The notes: generated from the sequence alone by a model not told the origin. A stretch of 38,951 nt of DNA from an uncultured Oscillospiraceae bacterium (GCA_944387615.1 CALXFP010000005.1:1-38951); one strand, 5' to 3'; numbered from the stretch's first letter, positions 15,947 through 25,233 are shown. A program made the numbers and translations.

Positions 15947-18900
15947 ATGTGGGAAAAACAGCACACGGATCACAAAAAGGGCTTCACCCTGATAGAAGTC
16001 CTGGGTGTTGTGGCAATCATCGTTGTGGCACTGGCCATTGCGATTCCCAGCATCATCGGCATTGCCAACAGCCTGAAGTTCAAGCGCATGAATGAATATG
16101 CCAAAACCGTATTCATGGCCGCCCAGAACAACCTGATCGAGATGCGCAGCTTCGGCAAGCTGGAGCAGCTGCTGCCGGACGAGGACGGCAATTTGCCCAA
16201 CGGCGCCCGGATGGTTATGGCTACGGACAATGCCGGCTTTCCTGCGGAAGACTGGTCTGCCCAGTACTGCTACACCACAGGAGAAGATGCCTTCGACCTG
16301 GTGCTGCCTGTGGGCAGCGTGGAGCAGGTTCTGCGGGATCAGAAAATCCTGATTGAGTACAACCCCTATACCGGCAATGTCTACTCTGTTTTCTACAGCG
16401 AAGGGGATCAGGAGCTGAGCTATGAGACCGTCACCCGTGACGATGCCCTGCGAAAAAAACAGATGCTCGGCTACTACCAGGGCAGCGGCCTGTCCGGTGA
16501 AGCTCTGGACATGAATCCCACGGTACATACCGCTGAGGTGGATGTAAACGGACAGGAGAGCATCCTCAATGTCAGTGTCCCCATTCCCGACGAGTACCTG
16601 TCCAATCCCATGGTGTTCCTCAACAGCATGCGGGTAAGTGCCACCGTCAAGGGCGAGCAGTCTGAAGGCATGTTCACCATCGATCCGTCGGAATTTTCCA
16701 CAGTTTTGAAAACCGGCAACACGGCGGTGGCCTCCTTCTGCCTGGACAGCCTGAACGATCAGGCCAGCTTCGCAAGTCTGGCCCAGAACAATCCCCATAA
16801 TCCTGACAATCCTGAGCCCCGGACGCTGACGGAAATCGTGCGTACCGACCCAGAAGAATTTGTGATTCTTCCCGGCGATAATCTGAAAATCACGGTAGAG
16901 ATCGAATTTGAGGGTCTGGCGCTGACCTATGACCCCATTTCCGTAGAAGGCGTCAACAGTCTGTTCAGCTCCATGACCACCATCACCCAGAACGGACAGG
17001 AAAAGTACTGCCTGTACCTGACCAATGGCCGGCACCTGCAGAACCTGAACGCCCTGCATCCAGAAATCGCCAAAAAGGTAGCCCAGGTGTACTTTGCCGA
17101 CGATATCTACTGGAATGAGACAGTAGCGTACTATGACGACAAATATGGCGACTATGACAGCAACGATGGTTTTGAAGAAGCCCCTGCCCGGGCACTTCCC
17201 TACTTTGTGCCCATTGCCAACAAGCACCTGTTTGGCGTAGCACATTTTGAAATGCGAGAAGACATCTTCTCCTTCATCACAGATATTCAAACCCCCGTTT
17301 TAACGGACAGTGACGAAACCAAACACGCCACCATCCAAGGCGGCGGCAATGGGGTGTACTACCTGAACATTGACGCCACCCAGTACAATATCGGCAAAGC
17401 CTACTATGCCGGCAGTGCAGATTTTGGTCTGGATCGGTTCACCGGACTGTTTGCCTATCTGGATACAGACGTTTATGGTCTGAGCGTGGTCAATCCCCGG
17501 GTCACCGGCGCCGGATTCCAGGGGGAAAACAACCCGGCAGTAGGCGCTCTGGCCGGCGCCTGCGGTCACCAGACCTATTTCTACGAATGCAGCACCTACA
17601 TCGATACCGATGACAAGTACTTCAACTGGGGCCAGATGGGTTCCTATCGGGTCAGCGGTTACGGCGCTGTAGGCGGCCTGGTGGGTTACGCCAAGTCTCA
17701 CAACACCATCCAGGGTGTGCTTCAGAACAACAAGCGGTATCTGGCCTTCTCCAACTGCTTCGCTGCCGTACCGGTTTCCGGCGTCATGCGTGAAAGCTGG
17801 GGCGCAGACTACGGCTACAGCAACGGTGTGGGCGGTCTGCTGGGCTGCTCCATCATCACCAACTTCTACAATTGCTACGCCAGCGGCGACGTGGAAGGCT
17901 ACTATGGCTACAGCTCCGGCAGCGCCAAGCACGCCAGAGGCGTGGGCGGCTTCGTGGGCACCAGCCACGGAACCAAGTATACCAACTGCTTCTCCACCGG
18001 CAATGTCAACGGTTACCTGTCACAGAGCCTGTTCGGCGGCAGCTTTACCGGCGGCTTTGTGGGCGTTGCCCGAATTGATGAAAGTTTTACATACAAGAGC
18101 ACTACCATCAAGCAGAACACGGTATTCACCAGCTGCTACTCCGCCGGTGTCTCTTCCCAGAATGGGCAAGAACAGGAGACATTCTGCGGCTATCGTACCT
18201 GGCTGAGCAATGCTCTGGATTCTCTGTGGGATATTATTCAGGGAGGAATTACCGGAGAATTGTCCCGCACTGTGGATTACTACCTGACCTACAAAGTAAT
18301 CCGCAGAGAGCCGATCAATACCACCGCCGGAGAGTATAATTACCTGTTCAAAGACAGCTATTACCTGAATCTGGACGACAACGCAGATCAGAAAAACAGC
18401 AACGACTGTGCGGAAGTGGTAACCTTTGACGCATTGGCAAATCTGCCCGCTTATCAGGCAGATCGGGCAAATGACCTCTACCCAAAGGCGTGGGAAGACT
18501 GGGGCGTCTGGATTTTCAGTCTGGAACTGTCCCGTCCGGATGACGGAGCCATACTGGATAAATTCTTAACCGGTTTCAGCAGCACAGCCTGGGAGCAGGC
18601 AGATACGATTCCTGATGAACCGGGACTGGAAAACGCAGACGCCATCCGAGCTGCAACCCATTCCTACTCTCCGACAAGTGGGGCCGGTGCGGTCTATCCC
18701 TTCAGCAAACTGAAGAATATGGACTACTACGGCGAATGGCCGGCCTATCCGCTGAATACCGGTCTTGCCTACTATGAAGTTTATGACGGTGACGAGTGGG
18801 GCTTCTATCTGAACAGCAACAGAACTTCCACGCTGAAAGATAATAAGATTGTTCGCTCCGATGGCTATGCACTGCTGAGCCAGAGTGACACCACAATCAC

Positions 18901-21900
18901 TGTCCATATCAAGGGACAGACCTACGATATTGAAGCGGTAGAAGGCAAATTCGTCACCATGGACAACGTGGCGTATTACATCTATCCGCTGCCCTGGGAT
19001 GCCATCAACGCAGATCTTCCCAACAGCGGCACTGCGGCAGATCAGTTCTACCTGGAACTGAAGGCCACTGTGGAAAACAAGACCTACACCATGTACTTCA
19101 ATCCCCGGTTTGCGCTGACCCAGATCAACCCGGTCAACAGCGGCAGCAGCAACCAGGCAATGTCGGCAGTCAAACCCACTGAGCTTCCGGGAATCATCTC
19201 CGTGCGGACCTGGCGGCAGCTGTGTGCCTTGGGTCAGAACAGCCAGTACTGGGGCAAGGACTACCACTATCAGCAGCAGCTGGATATTAACAGTGCAACT
19301 TACACCGCTTCCACATACTACCAGGAGGACACCTCCTCCGCACTGACCCTGCAGCCCATCGGCAGCGAGGATGTCCCCTTCCAGGGCAGCTACAGCGGCG
19401 CAGGCAGCGACCGCAGCTTCTCTCTGACCGGCTTTGGCCTGACCGATTTGAGCAAGGGCACCGGCCTGTTCGGGGTCATCGGCCAGTCCGGCAGCATCTC
19501 CTATCTGAATCTGCTGAATCCGCTTGAAACCATCGACTACTCTGCAGCCGAAGGTCTTTCCGCCAGCGGTGTGCTGGCAAGGGAGAACCACGGTACTGTG
19601 GAAAACATCCAGATGACTCTGGGCAATGTATCCGTCACGGCTAAGGACTATGCCGGCGCAGCTGTGGGTCTGAATACCGGTACCATCAAAGACTGCACCC
19701 TGACGGCAAACAGCGTCACCGTGCTGGCGAAGGAGGCCGGCGGCTTCCTGGGCGGCAGCATTCAGCCGGATAGCCAGGGAACCGAGGAAGAGGAAGATTC
19801 CAGGACCGTTTCCGTCAACGGCTGCACCGTGCAGCTGCTTACCTCCCTTACCTATATGCCCGGCAGCACCGCCGCAGGCGGCTTTGCCGGCACCCTGGAA
19901 GGGGATGTGCGGAACCTGAGCCTGACCTGTCCCCAGATTGCACTCCCCGCCACCCAGGACAGCAGCACACCGGAACCTGCCCAGCGCCTTGGCGGTCTGG
20001 CAGGACAGATGAAGAATGTCACCGCCAAGAATCTGACCGTGAATATCCAGACCTCCCTGGCAGGTGGGCAGGATACCGCCGGTCTGGCAGCCCTGGCGGA
20101 ATTGAGTGAATTCACCGACTGCACCCTGCGTCTGAGCCAGGTTTCCGGCAGCGGCAATACCGCCGGTGTATTTGCCCAGGCAAAGGAGATTTCCGCCGCC
20201 AATATCCAGACCGATGTCAATCAGGTGACCTCCTCCGGCGATGCGGCAGGCTTTGCGGTGTCCCTCAGCGGCACCGTGGAAAACTGCCCCCTGCGCCTGA
20301 CCGGAGTCAATGCCTGGATTTCCGGTAAGAACGCAGCCGGATTCGTGCTGACCCAGACCGGTACCGGCAGCAGCATCAGCGCCTCCAGCTTCTCCGGCAG
20401 CGGCAGCGTATCTGCTATGGAGAGTGGTCAGGCCGCCGGATTTGCCGGCAGCGCTCAGGGCAGCCTGATTGATTGTATGGTTACCCCGGTATCCTCCAAC
20501 GGCGGCAGCTACAGCGGCAGCAGCAACGCAAATCTTACCATCTCGGCCACCGCCGATGCAGCCGGCTTTGTCAACACCTTGACCGGTGTTGCGGAAAAGT
20601 GCGTGGCCCTGGGCAGCGTAACCGGCTCCAATGCCGCAGGCTTTGTCAATGTAAATAACGGCAGCATTTCCCGCTGCACCGCCAACACAACCCTTTCCGG
20701 CGCCAAATCCAGCGGCTTTGTATCTGAGAACCAAAAGCAGATTGAAAACTGCTACGCCTGGTATTTTATGGTCGCCGCCAGCGACGACACCACGCCTGCA
20801 ACCTTCGGCTTTGCCGCAGACAACAGCGGCAGCATTACCGGCGCCTACGCCGCATCGGTAGACAAGGACAGCAACGCCGAAACCCTGTTTGCACCGTCTG
20901 CCGGCAGCTACTCCGGATGCTTCGGCCTGGCCGCCATGCTCTCGGGGGATATCCCCACGGCTCCCACCGGCGTACGGCACATCACCCTGGAAGAGATGGC
21001 TGACCTGGAAATCACCGAACTGAACAGCTACGGCTGGCTCCAGCCCAACACCAACGCTGTCTATCCCTACACTTCCACATTGGGACAGTATCCCTATCCC
21101 ATGCTTCTGGAGATGCCCCAGTACGGTGACTGGCAGGGCGTGCCGGATTACCCCTTCGGCGTTGCCTACTACGAGGTAATCGGCGAAGAGACCTACTGGA
21201 ACTATGTGGAGCTGTCCGACCCCCAGCAGACCATTGTAACAGCAACCTGGCCGAATGAAATTCCAAGCACCCCTGAAGGCACCATTGCAGAAAGCGGCTA
21301 CGCCATCTTTGCCCGCAGACCGCGGCAGATTTCCTCCATTACGGCAGGAGATGTGCCCATGTATATGGACGAGCTGGAGAAGATGGAACCCTATGTGGCA
21401 GACGGCGTGCAATACACTGTCTACAAGATTGCATCTACCGTAATACCGACGGATTCCCAGTATCCCTGTGTGGATGCATCTGCTTCTGCCAACCCCATTA
21501 CCATCACCGTCACCGGTAACACCGGCGCTTCCGCCACCATCACCCCCTATTTTGCCAACGCCATCCAGAAGCCTGAAGAGGCAGCGCAGCCCTTCCAGGT
21601 GCGCAGCGCCCAGCAGCTGCAGAATATCCGGCTGTATCCCGACGGGGACTACGTCATCGGCTGCAATGTGGATTTGACAGGCTTCTCCTTCCAGCCCATC
21701 ACCTCCTTCAGCGGCACCATTACAGCAGAGGGAGTAAAAATCTCCAGCTACACCGGCCCCAGCGGCCTGTTCGGCAGCCTGACAGGTGCCGCACTGAACG
21801 GCGTGGTACTGGAAGATGCCAAGGTGACCGTATCTCAGACCACTGTGGATGCGGTGGGCGTACTGGCTGACAGTGCGGACGCCGCCAGCGTACTGACCGG

Positions 21901-23440
21901 CTGTCAGCTGCTTTCCCCCGTTCTGACACTGGATACCGGTGCCCAGAGTTCCGGACTGGTGATCGGCCAAAACAGCGCTTCTTTGAATTCCTGCGCAGTA
22001 GAAAACGGCACTCTCACCATCGGCGCAAATGCTTCCTGCACTGCGGTAGGCGGCCTGGTGGGCAGCACAACCGGCGGCAGCCTGTCCGGCTGCTCCGTAA
22101 CCGGTACCACCGTCAATGCAAACGCAGCCTGCACCGCAGTGGGCGGCCTGGTGGGCAGCACAACCGGCGGCAGTTTCAACACCTGTTCTGTAACCGGTAC
22201 TATCCAGGCATCGGGCTTGGCAAATACTTCCTATGCCGGCGGCTTCCTGGGACAGGAAGCAAAATCCGATGCTCAGGCCAGCAGTTACACCGATTGCAGC
22301 GCAGCTGTGGAAATGACCGTGGGCGGCGCCAAGGCCGGTAAGTTTGTGGGTTATGTGTATAACGGACAATTTACCCGCTGCTCCGCCACAAACGCCAATG
22401 AAACCATGCAATTCCTGGCGGAGATTTACCGCGGAGACTCCAGTGCCTGGAACCCGGCAGAGTCCGGCAGTCTGTTCTCCAGCACTGAGGAGATACCGCA
22501 GGAACCCATTGACCGCAATGAAGACGGGACATATACCGGCCTTACCGAAGTAAAGGACTCGGTTTCCTTCACCCCCCGGGAGGCTTTCCTTGCCGCTCTG
22601 GACAGCTGTACCTTTGTAAGTCCCAAGACCGAAGAAGGCCAGACGGAGCCCAGTTATCTGAAATACCAGCAGGTCATTGGGGAAACGCCGGATGCAACCA
22701 AGTACTATTCCCTGGCAGAGGGAACGGTGCTGCGCGATGTTGCAGGCCCTGTTACAGATGTCTCCGACGGTGAATATATGATTGTTCACACCGTAGCTGG
22801 AGAAGGCAATACCAAAACCTATTTCGCTTTGGCCGCAGATGAAACTGGGGCAAGCGCAGTTTCTTTTGACCCCAAAAATATTTCCAAGGACAGCATTGCG
22901 AATGTGCTTTGGCACATACAAAACAAAGCTGAATGGTGGGACTATAGAACAGGTTACGACATTTATCGAGGCAAAGATGGCTCCAACGTCTATCTCGCCA
23001 CCGACGGAGCAACCGTGAGTGCTCAAAGCAGTGCTGGAGACAACTGGTGGCGTATCGAAGGTAACGGCAGCTTTAACCTGAATTACGGATACTACTTTTT
23101 AGGTAGATGGTACTCCACAGGCTACATCTCCTTCGGAGAAAGCGGCTTCACCGGCAGCAGCAGCCCTGCTTCTCTGGAACTGTATCAGATAACCCGCATA
23201 GATGTATGGCAGGGTACCTTCACCCGGGTGGCGCAGGATTACAGCTGCTTCAGCCAGCCCATGGGAATGACACAGGAGACAGTACAGGAAGCAGCACTAG
23301 AGACAACACAGGCAGCAACTCAGGAAGTACCACAGGAAGTACCACAGGAAGCAACGCAGGCAACAGCACAAGAAACGACACAGGAGGCAGCACAGGAGGT
23401 TACTTATGAAACAGAAACAACAACGGCGCCTGCGCAGTAA
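15947..23440 (+). CDS. Giant prepilin-anchored repeat protein with GLUG-like repeats (putative pilus adhesin)
   Basis: 2497 residues. The N terminus MWEKQHTDHKKG ends in glycine 12 and is followed by FTLIEVLGVVAIIVV, a textbook prepilin cleavage/methylation site with Glu at +5 and one hydrophobic helix. Ordinary type IV pilins are 130-200 residues, so this would be a pilin fused to a very large extracellular body. Residues from about 560 to 715 hold GLUG-like repeats (GGLVGYAKSH, GGLLGCSI, GGFVGTSHG, GGFVGVARI), with more at about 1265-1360 and 2035-2105. A module of about 160 residues beginning YYGEW at 927 recurs near 1726. Residues about 2271-2425 (SDGEYMIVHT onward) are a Trp/Tyr-rich C-terminal domain, and 2442-2497 a Thr/Gln/Glu-rich tail. 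Shine-Dalgarno AAAGGA lies 13 bases before ATG. Adhesion is inferred; the ligand is unknown. Confidence 0.88.
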   Translation: MWEKQHTDHKKGFTLIEVLGVVAIIVVALAIAIPSIIGIANSLKFKRMNEYAKTVFMAAQNNLIEMRSFGKLEQLLPDEDGNLPNGARMVMATDNAGFPAEDWSAQYCYTTGEDAFDLVLPVGSVEQVLRDQKILIEYNPYTGNVYSVFYSEGDQELSYETVTRDDALRKKQMLGYYQGSGLSGEALDMNPTVHTAEVDVNGQESILNVSVPIPDEYLSNPMVFLNSMRVSATVKGEQSEGMFTIDPSEFSTVLKTGNTAVASFCLDSLNDQASFASLAQNNPHNPDNPEPRTLTEIVRTDPEEFVILPGDNLKITVEIEFEGLALTYDPISVEGVNSLFSSMTTITQNGQEKYCLYLTNGRHLQNLNALHPEIAKKVAQVYFADDIYWNETVAYYDDKYGDYDSNDGFEEAPARALPYFVPIANKHLFGVAHFEMREDIFSFITDIQTPVLTDSDETKHATIQGGGNGVYYLNIDATQYNIGKAYYAGSADFGLDRFTGLFAYLDTDVYGLSVVNPRVTGAGFQGENNPAVGALAGACGHQTYFYECSTYIDTDDKYFNWGQMGSYRVSGYGAVGGLVGYAKSHNTIQGVLQNNKRYLAFSNCFAAVPVSGVMRESWGADYGYSNGVGGLLGCSIITNFYNCYASGDVEGYYGYSSGSAKHARGVGGFVGTSHGTKYTNCFSTGNVNGYLSQSLFGGSFTGGFVGVARIDESFTYKSTTIKQNTVFTSCYSAGVSSQNGQEQETFCGYRTWLSNALDSLWDIIQGGITGELSRTVDYYLTYKVIRREPINTTAGEYNYLFKDSYYLNLDDNADQKNSNDCAEVVTFDALANLPAYQADRANDLYPKAWEDWGVWIFSLELSRPDDGAILDKFLTGFSSTAWEQADTIPDEPGLENADAIRAATHSYSPTSGAGAVYPFSKLKNMDYYGEWPAYPLNTGLAYYEVYDGDEWGFYLNSNRTSTLKDNKIVRSDGYALLSQSDTTITVHIKGQTYDIEAVEGKFVTMDNVAYYIYPLPWDAINADLPNSGTAADQFYLELKATVENKTYTMYFNPRFALTQINPVNSGSSNQAMSAVKPTELPGIISVRTWRQLCALGQNSQYWGKDYHYQQQLDINSATYTASTYYQEDTSSALTLQPIGSEDVPFQGSYSGAGSDRSFSLTGFGLTDLSKGTGLFGVIGQSGSISYLNLLNPLETIDYSAAEGLSASGVLARENHGTVENIQMTLGNVSVTAKDYAGAAVGLNTGTIKDCTLTANSVTVLAKEAGGFLGGSIQPDSQGTEEEEDSRTVSVNGCTVQLLTSLTYMPGSTAAGGFAGTLEGDVRNLSLTCPQIALPATQDSSTPEPAQRLGGLAGQMKNVTAKNLTVNIQTSLAGGQDTAGLAALAELSEFTDCTLRLSQVSGSGNTAGVFAQAKEISAANIQTDVNQVTSSGDAAGFAVSLSGTVENCPLRLTGVNAWISGKNAAGFVLTQTGTGSSISASSFSGSGSVSAMESGQAAGFAGSAQGSLIDCMVTPVSSNGGSYSGSSNANLTISATADAAGFVNTLTGVAEKCVALGSVTGSNAAGFVNVNNGSISRCTANTTLSGAKSSGFVSENQKQIENCYAWYFMVAASDDTTPATFGFAADNSGSITGAYAASVDKDSNAETLFAPSAGSYSGCFGLAAMLSGDIPTAPTGVRHITLEEMADLEITELNSYGWLQPNTNAVYPYTSTLGQYPYPMLLEMPQYGDWQGVPDYPFGVAYYEVIGEETYWNYVELSDPQQTIVTATWPNEIPSTPEGTIAESGYAIFARRPRQISSITAGDVPMYMDELEKMEPYVADGVQYTVYKIASTVIPTDSQYPCVDASASANPITITVTGNTGASATITPYFANAIQKPEEAAQPFQVRSAQQLQNIRLYPDGDYVIGCNVDLTGFSFQPITSFSGTITAEGVKISSYTGPSGLFGSLTGAALNGVVLEDAKVTVSQTTVDAVGVLADSADAASVLTGCQLLSPVLTLDTGAQSSGLVIGQNSASLNSCAVENGTLTIGANASCTAVGGLVGSTTGGSLSGCSVTGTTVNANAACTAVGGLVGSTTGGSFNTCSVTGTIQASGLANTSYAGGFLGQEAKSDAQASSYTDCSAAVEMTVGGAKAGKFVGYVYNGQFTRCSATNANETMQFLAEIYRGDSSAWNPAESGSLFSSTEEIPQEPIDRNEDGTYTGLTEVKDSVSFTPREAFLAALDSCTFVSPKTEEGQTEPSYLKYQQVIGETPDATKYYSLAEGTVLRDVAGPVTDVSDGEYMIVHTVAGEGNTKTYFALAADETGASAVSFDPKNISKDSIANVLWHIQNKAEWWDYRTGYDIYRGKDGSNVYLATDGATVSAQSSAGDNWWRIEGNGSFNLNYGYYFLGRWYSTGYISFGESGFTGSSSPASLELYQITRIDVWQGTFTRVAQDYSCFSQPMGMTQETVQEAALETTQAATQEVPQEVPQEATQATAQETTQEAAQEVTYETETTTAPAQ
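22049..22173 (+). repeat. In-frame 93-base tandem repeat in the giant prepilin
   Basis: An identical 32-base core occurs at 22049-22080 and 22142-22173, 93 bases (31 codons) apart. Both copies encode TAVGGLVGSTTGGS followed by a related C-S-V-T-G-T segment, so this is a recent duplication of one GLUG-like unit. Confidence 0.8.
23271..23400 (+). repeat. Low-complexity CAGGAA-rich repeat encoding the Thr/Gln/Glu tail
   Basis: Degenerate repeats of an ACACAGGAAG type; a 12-base unit CAGGAAGTACCA is exactly repeated at 23321-23332 and 23333-23344. They encode a tail of TQE, VPQE, ATQ and AAQE units (residues about 2442-2490). The last copies supply the GGAGG used by the next gene. Confidence 0.75.
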
Positions 23441-24161
23441 GGCAGGCTCCAGCCTCCTGCTGGCGCTGGCCTTCTTCCTGCTGTGTTCCTTTGTGGGCAG
23501 CACGGTTCTGGCTGCTGCTGCGGGAAACGCAGGCCGTATGGCCGGCCTGCGGCAGCAGCGGCAGGACTACTTCTCCCAGCGCAGCGCCGCCGCTGTGCTG
23601 GAAGGGCAGCTGTCGGAGGAACTTAGGCTCACCATCGACAAAACCACCACCACCGTTACCACCAAAACAGCAAGCGAGCTGGGCGGCGTTACCGTTGTAC
23701 GAGGAGACCCCACTTACAAAATCACATGCAGTGCCCCTACAGAGCAAAAGGCTCTGGACACCCTGCTGTATCAGGCGGCTGCCAGTGCTTACCGTGCGTC
23801 CGGTGACGCCGGTGCAGAACCGGATGTAACCTTTGTAGAATTTCCCAGCGGTATAACCAATTGGAGCAGCCTGCATCCCAGCACCGGCAGCGGTTCCATT
23901 GTCCTGACCATGGGCTTAGAAGCTCTGGAAACCCAGCCCTTTGGCTACACCTGTGACGATGGATACGGCTTTACTCTGGCCCCCGGCGGGGAAAACGCCC
24001 AGCTGCATCTGTACCTGCCGGCCAGTGTCACCAAAACCTCCGTTACCACGGCGGTGGAGGTGGAGGTCACCGACAACACCTCCACCGAGACAGAAACCAA
24101 AACACAGACCATCACCATCAGCTGGCAGGCTCCGGTGGTACGAAAAGGAGACAGCGAATGA
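23406..24161 (+). CDS. Pilin-like membrane-anchored protein (PilX-like position), 251 residues
   Basis: The start ATG lies inside the last codons of the giant prepilin gene (a 35-base overlap in another frame) and follows GGAGG at six bases, so its translation is coupled to the giant gene. Seen: a basic N terminus KQKQQRRLRSKAG, then one hydrophobic helix SSLLLALAFFLLCSFVGSTVLAA from residue 15, then an extracytoplasmic part with a Thr-rich strand region near 78-92 and a C terminus rich in Thr and Val. There is a Gly before the helix but no Glu at +5, as in PilX- and GspK-like minor pilins. I do not recognise a specific domain in the C-terminal part. Role inferred: a minor component of the pilus that carries the giant protein. 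Confidence 0.78.
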   Translation: MKQKQQRRLRSKAGSSLLLALAFFLLCSFVGSTVLAAAAGNAGRMAGLRQQRQDYFSQRSAAAVLEGQLSEELRLTIDKTTTTVTTKTASELGGVTVVRGDPTYKITCSAPTEQKALDTLLYQAAASAYRASGDAGAEPDVTFVEFPSGITNWSSLHPSTGSGSIVLTMGLEALETQPFGYTCDDGYGFTLAPGGENAQLHLYLPASVTKTSVTTAVEVEVTDNTSTETETKTQTITISWQAPVVRKGDSE

Positions 24162-24481
24162 AACATTGGATTGCTACTTTGAAACAGAAACGGGGAGAAA
24201 CCCTGGTAGAATCCATGGCGGCCATTCTGGTATTCACCCTGGCATCGGTGCTGTTCCTGTCAACGGTCACCACCGCCGCCAATATCAACCGTACCGCCCG
24301 GGATGCGGATGCGGATTTCGTCCGGCAGCAGGAATTACTGGAACTGCCCCCGGAAAGCACACCCGTCAACGGCAGGGTGGCCATTGCGATGGACGGTACG
24401 AATCTGGTCGAATCCGGCGTGATCGTCGTTCGCCCGGACGCAGAAGGAGAGGAGTCGTTCTATGCCTACTACACGCCCTGA
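24158..24481 (+). CDS. Minor prepilin (PilV-like), 107 residues
   Basis: Overlaps the previous stop by four bases (ATGA). The leader MKHWIATLKQKRG ends in glycine 13 and is followed by ETLVESMAAILVFTLASVLFL, giving Glu at +5 of the mature chain (E18) and a single hydrophobic helix. The mature +1 residue is Glu rather than the usual Phe. The short remaining domain has VRQQELLELPPE, typical of the helix after the transmembrane part, and ends in tyrosines. Length and position suit a minor pilin of a priming complex. Its last 20 bases overlap the next gene. Confidence 0.82.
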   Translation: MKHWIATLKQKRGETLVESMAAILVFTLASVLFLSTVTTAANINRTARDADADFVRQQELLELPPESTPVNGRVAIAMDGTNLVESGVIVVRPDAEGEESFYAYYTP

Positions 24482-25088
24482 GCAAAGTCGGTCTGGCCGA
24501 AAAAAGAGCGGCTTTACCATGGTGGAAATGCTGGCCTCCCTGCTGATTCTGGCGCTGATGGCCGCAGGCATGAGCGGCGGCATGTCCGCTGCGCTGAATG
24601 TGTACCAGGATTCCGTATTTGAATCCGACAGCACCTCCATGGCAGCCACGGTCAATACCGCCCTGGAAGACCTGCTGCGTTACAGCGAGCGGATGAAACT
24701 GGCTGAGGACCAGCCCGGCGATCATTTCCGGACCCTTTCCGGTCTGGTGCTGCCGGCTGGCGAGGAAGCCGGAGCCGTGAACTTTGTGTTTACCAATCTG
24801 GAATATGCCCTGGTGGATGCCTATTTCTTCACCCCCACCAATGACCAGGGAGAGCCTTCCGGGGTCATCCAGCTGAAAACCCTGGGTGACGATACCCCCC
24901 GGGATCTGCTGAACAAGGGTGCCTACCCCAATCTGGAAATCTCTAACCTGGAAGTTACATACGATGCCGACCAGCAGGTCTATCTGATTTCTTACACAAT
25001 CTACAGTACCCTGGATACAGAGCTGACCAAGGAAGGACAATGCACCGTCCGGTTGCTGAATCCTCTGGAAGAAGAGGACGAACCCTGA
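24462..25088 (+). CDS. Minor prepilin (PilW-like), 208 residues
   Basis: The leader MPTTRPEQSRSGRKKSG ends at glycine 17, followed by FTMVEMLASLLILALMAAGM, a clear prepilin motif with Glu at +5. The mature domain is larger than in the gene before it and resembles PilW/GspJ-type minor pilins in size (a family-level inference). GGAGAGGAG lies just before the start within the previous gene, and the two genes overlap by 20 bases. It is the last gene of the four-gene operon and is followed by a terminator. Confidence 0.85.
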   Translation: MPTTRPEQSRSGRKKSGFTMVEMLASLLILALMAAGMSGGMSAALNVYQDSVFESDSTSMAATVNTALEDLLRYSERMKLAEDQPGDHFRTLSGLVLPAGEEAGAVNFVFTNLEYALVDAYFFTPTNDQGEPSGVIQLKTLGDDTPRDLLNKGAYPNLEISNLEVTYDADQQVYLISYTIYSTLDTELTKEGQCTVRLLNPLEEEDEP

Positions 25089-25107
25089 ATCGCCCCATGA
25101 GAAAGCC

Positions 25108-25147
25108 GCATTTTCCCCCTGAGATGCACCGTCTCGGGGGGAAATGC
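25108..25147 (+). terminator. Terminator of the giant prepilin operon
   Basis: A 15-16-bp stem with one bulge (GCATTTTCCCCCTGAGA against TCTCGGGGGGAAATGC), followed by TTTTT, about 20 bases after the last stop codon. Confidence 0.85.
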
Positions 25148-25233
25148 TTTTTCCGGAAAAAGAAATCAGCACAACGCCGGGTAAAAGGGAAGTTTCTCCG
25201 GAATTTTGGTAAAAAAGAAACTGGGATTCAGCC

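Noticed and set aside
18566..23026. A 1486-residue open frame on the minus strand inside the giant prepilin gene
   Set aside because: It is antisense to a better-supported gene, starts without a ribosome site, and has no recognisable domain. Long antisense frames are expected here from GC-rich, repetitive codon use.
23271..23400. Short regular repeats considered as a CRISPR array
   Set aside because: The units are 12 bases or less, degenerate, have no spacers and code in frame for the end of the giant protein; no cas genes are present.
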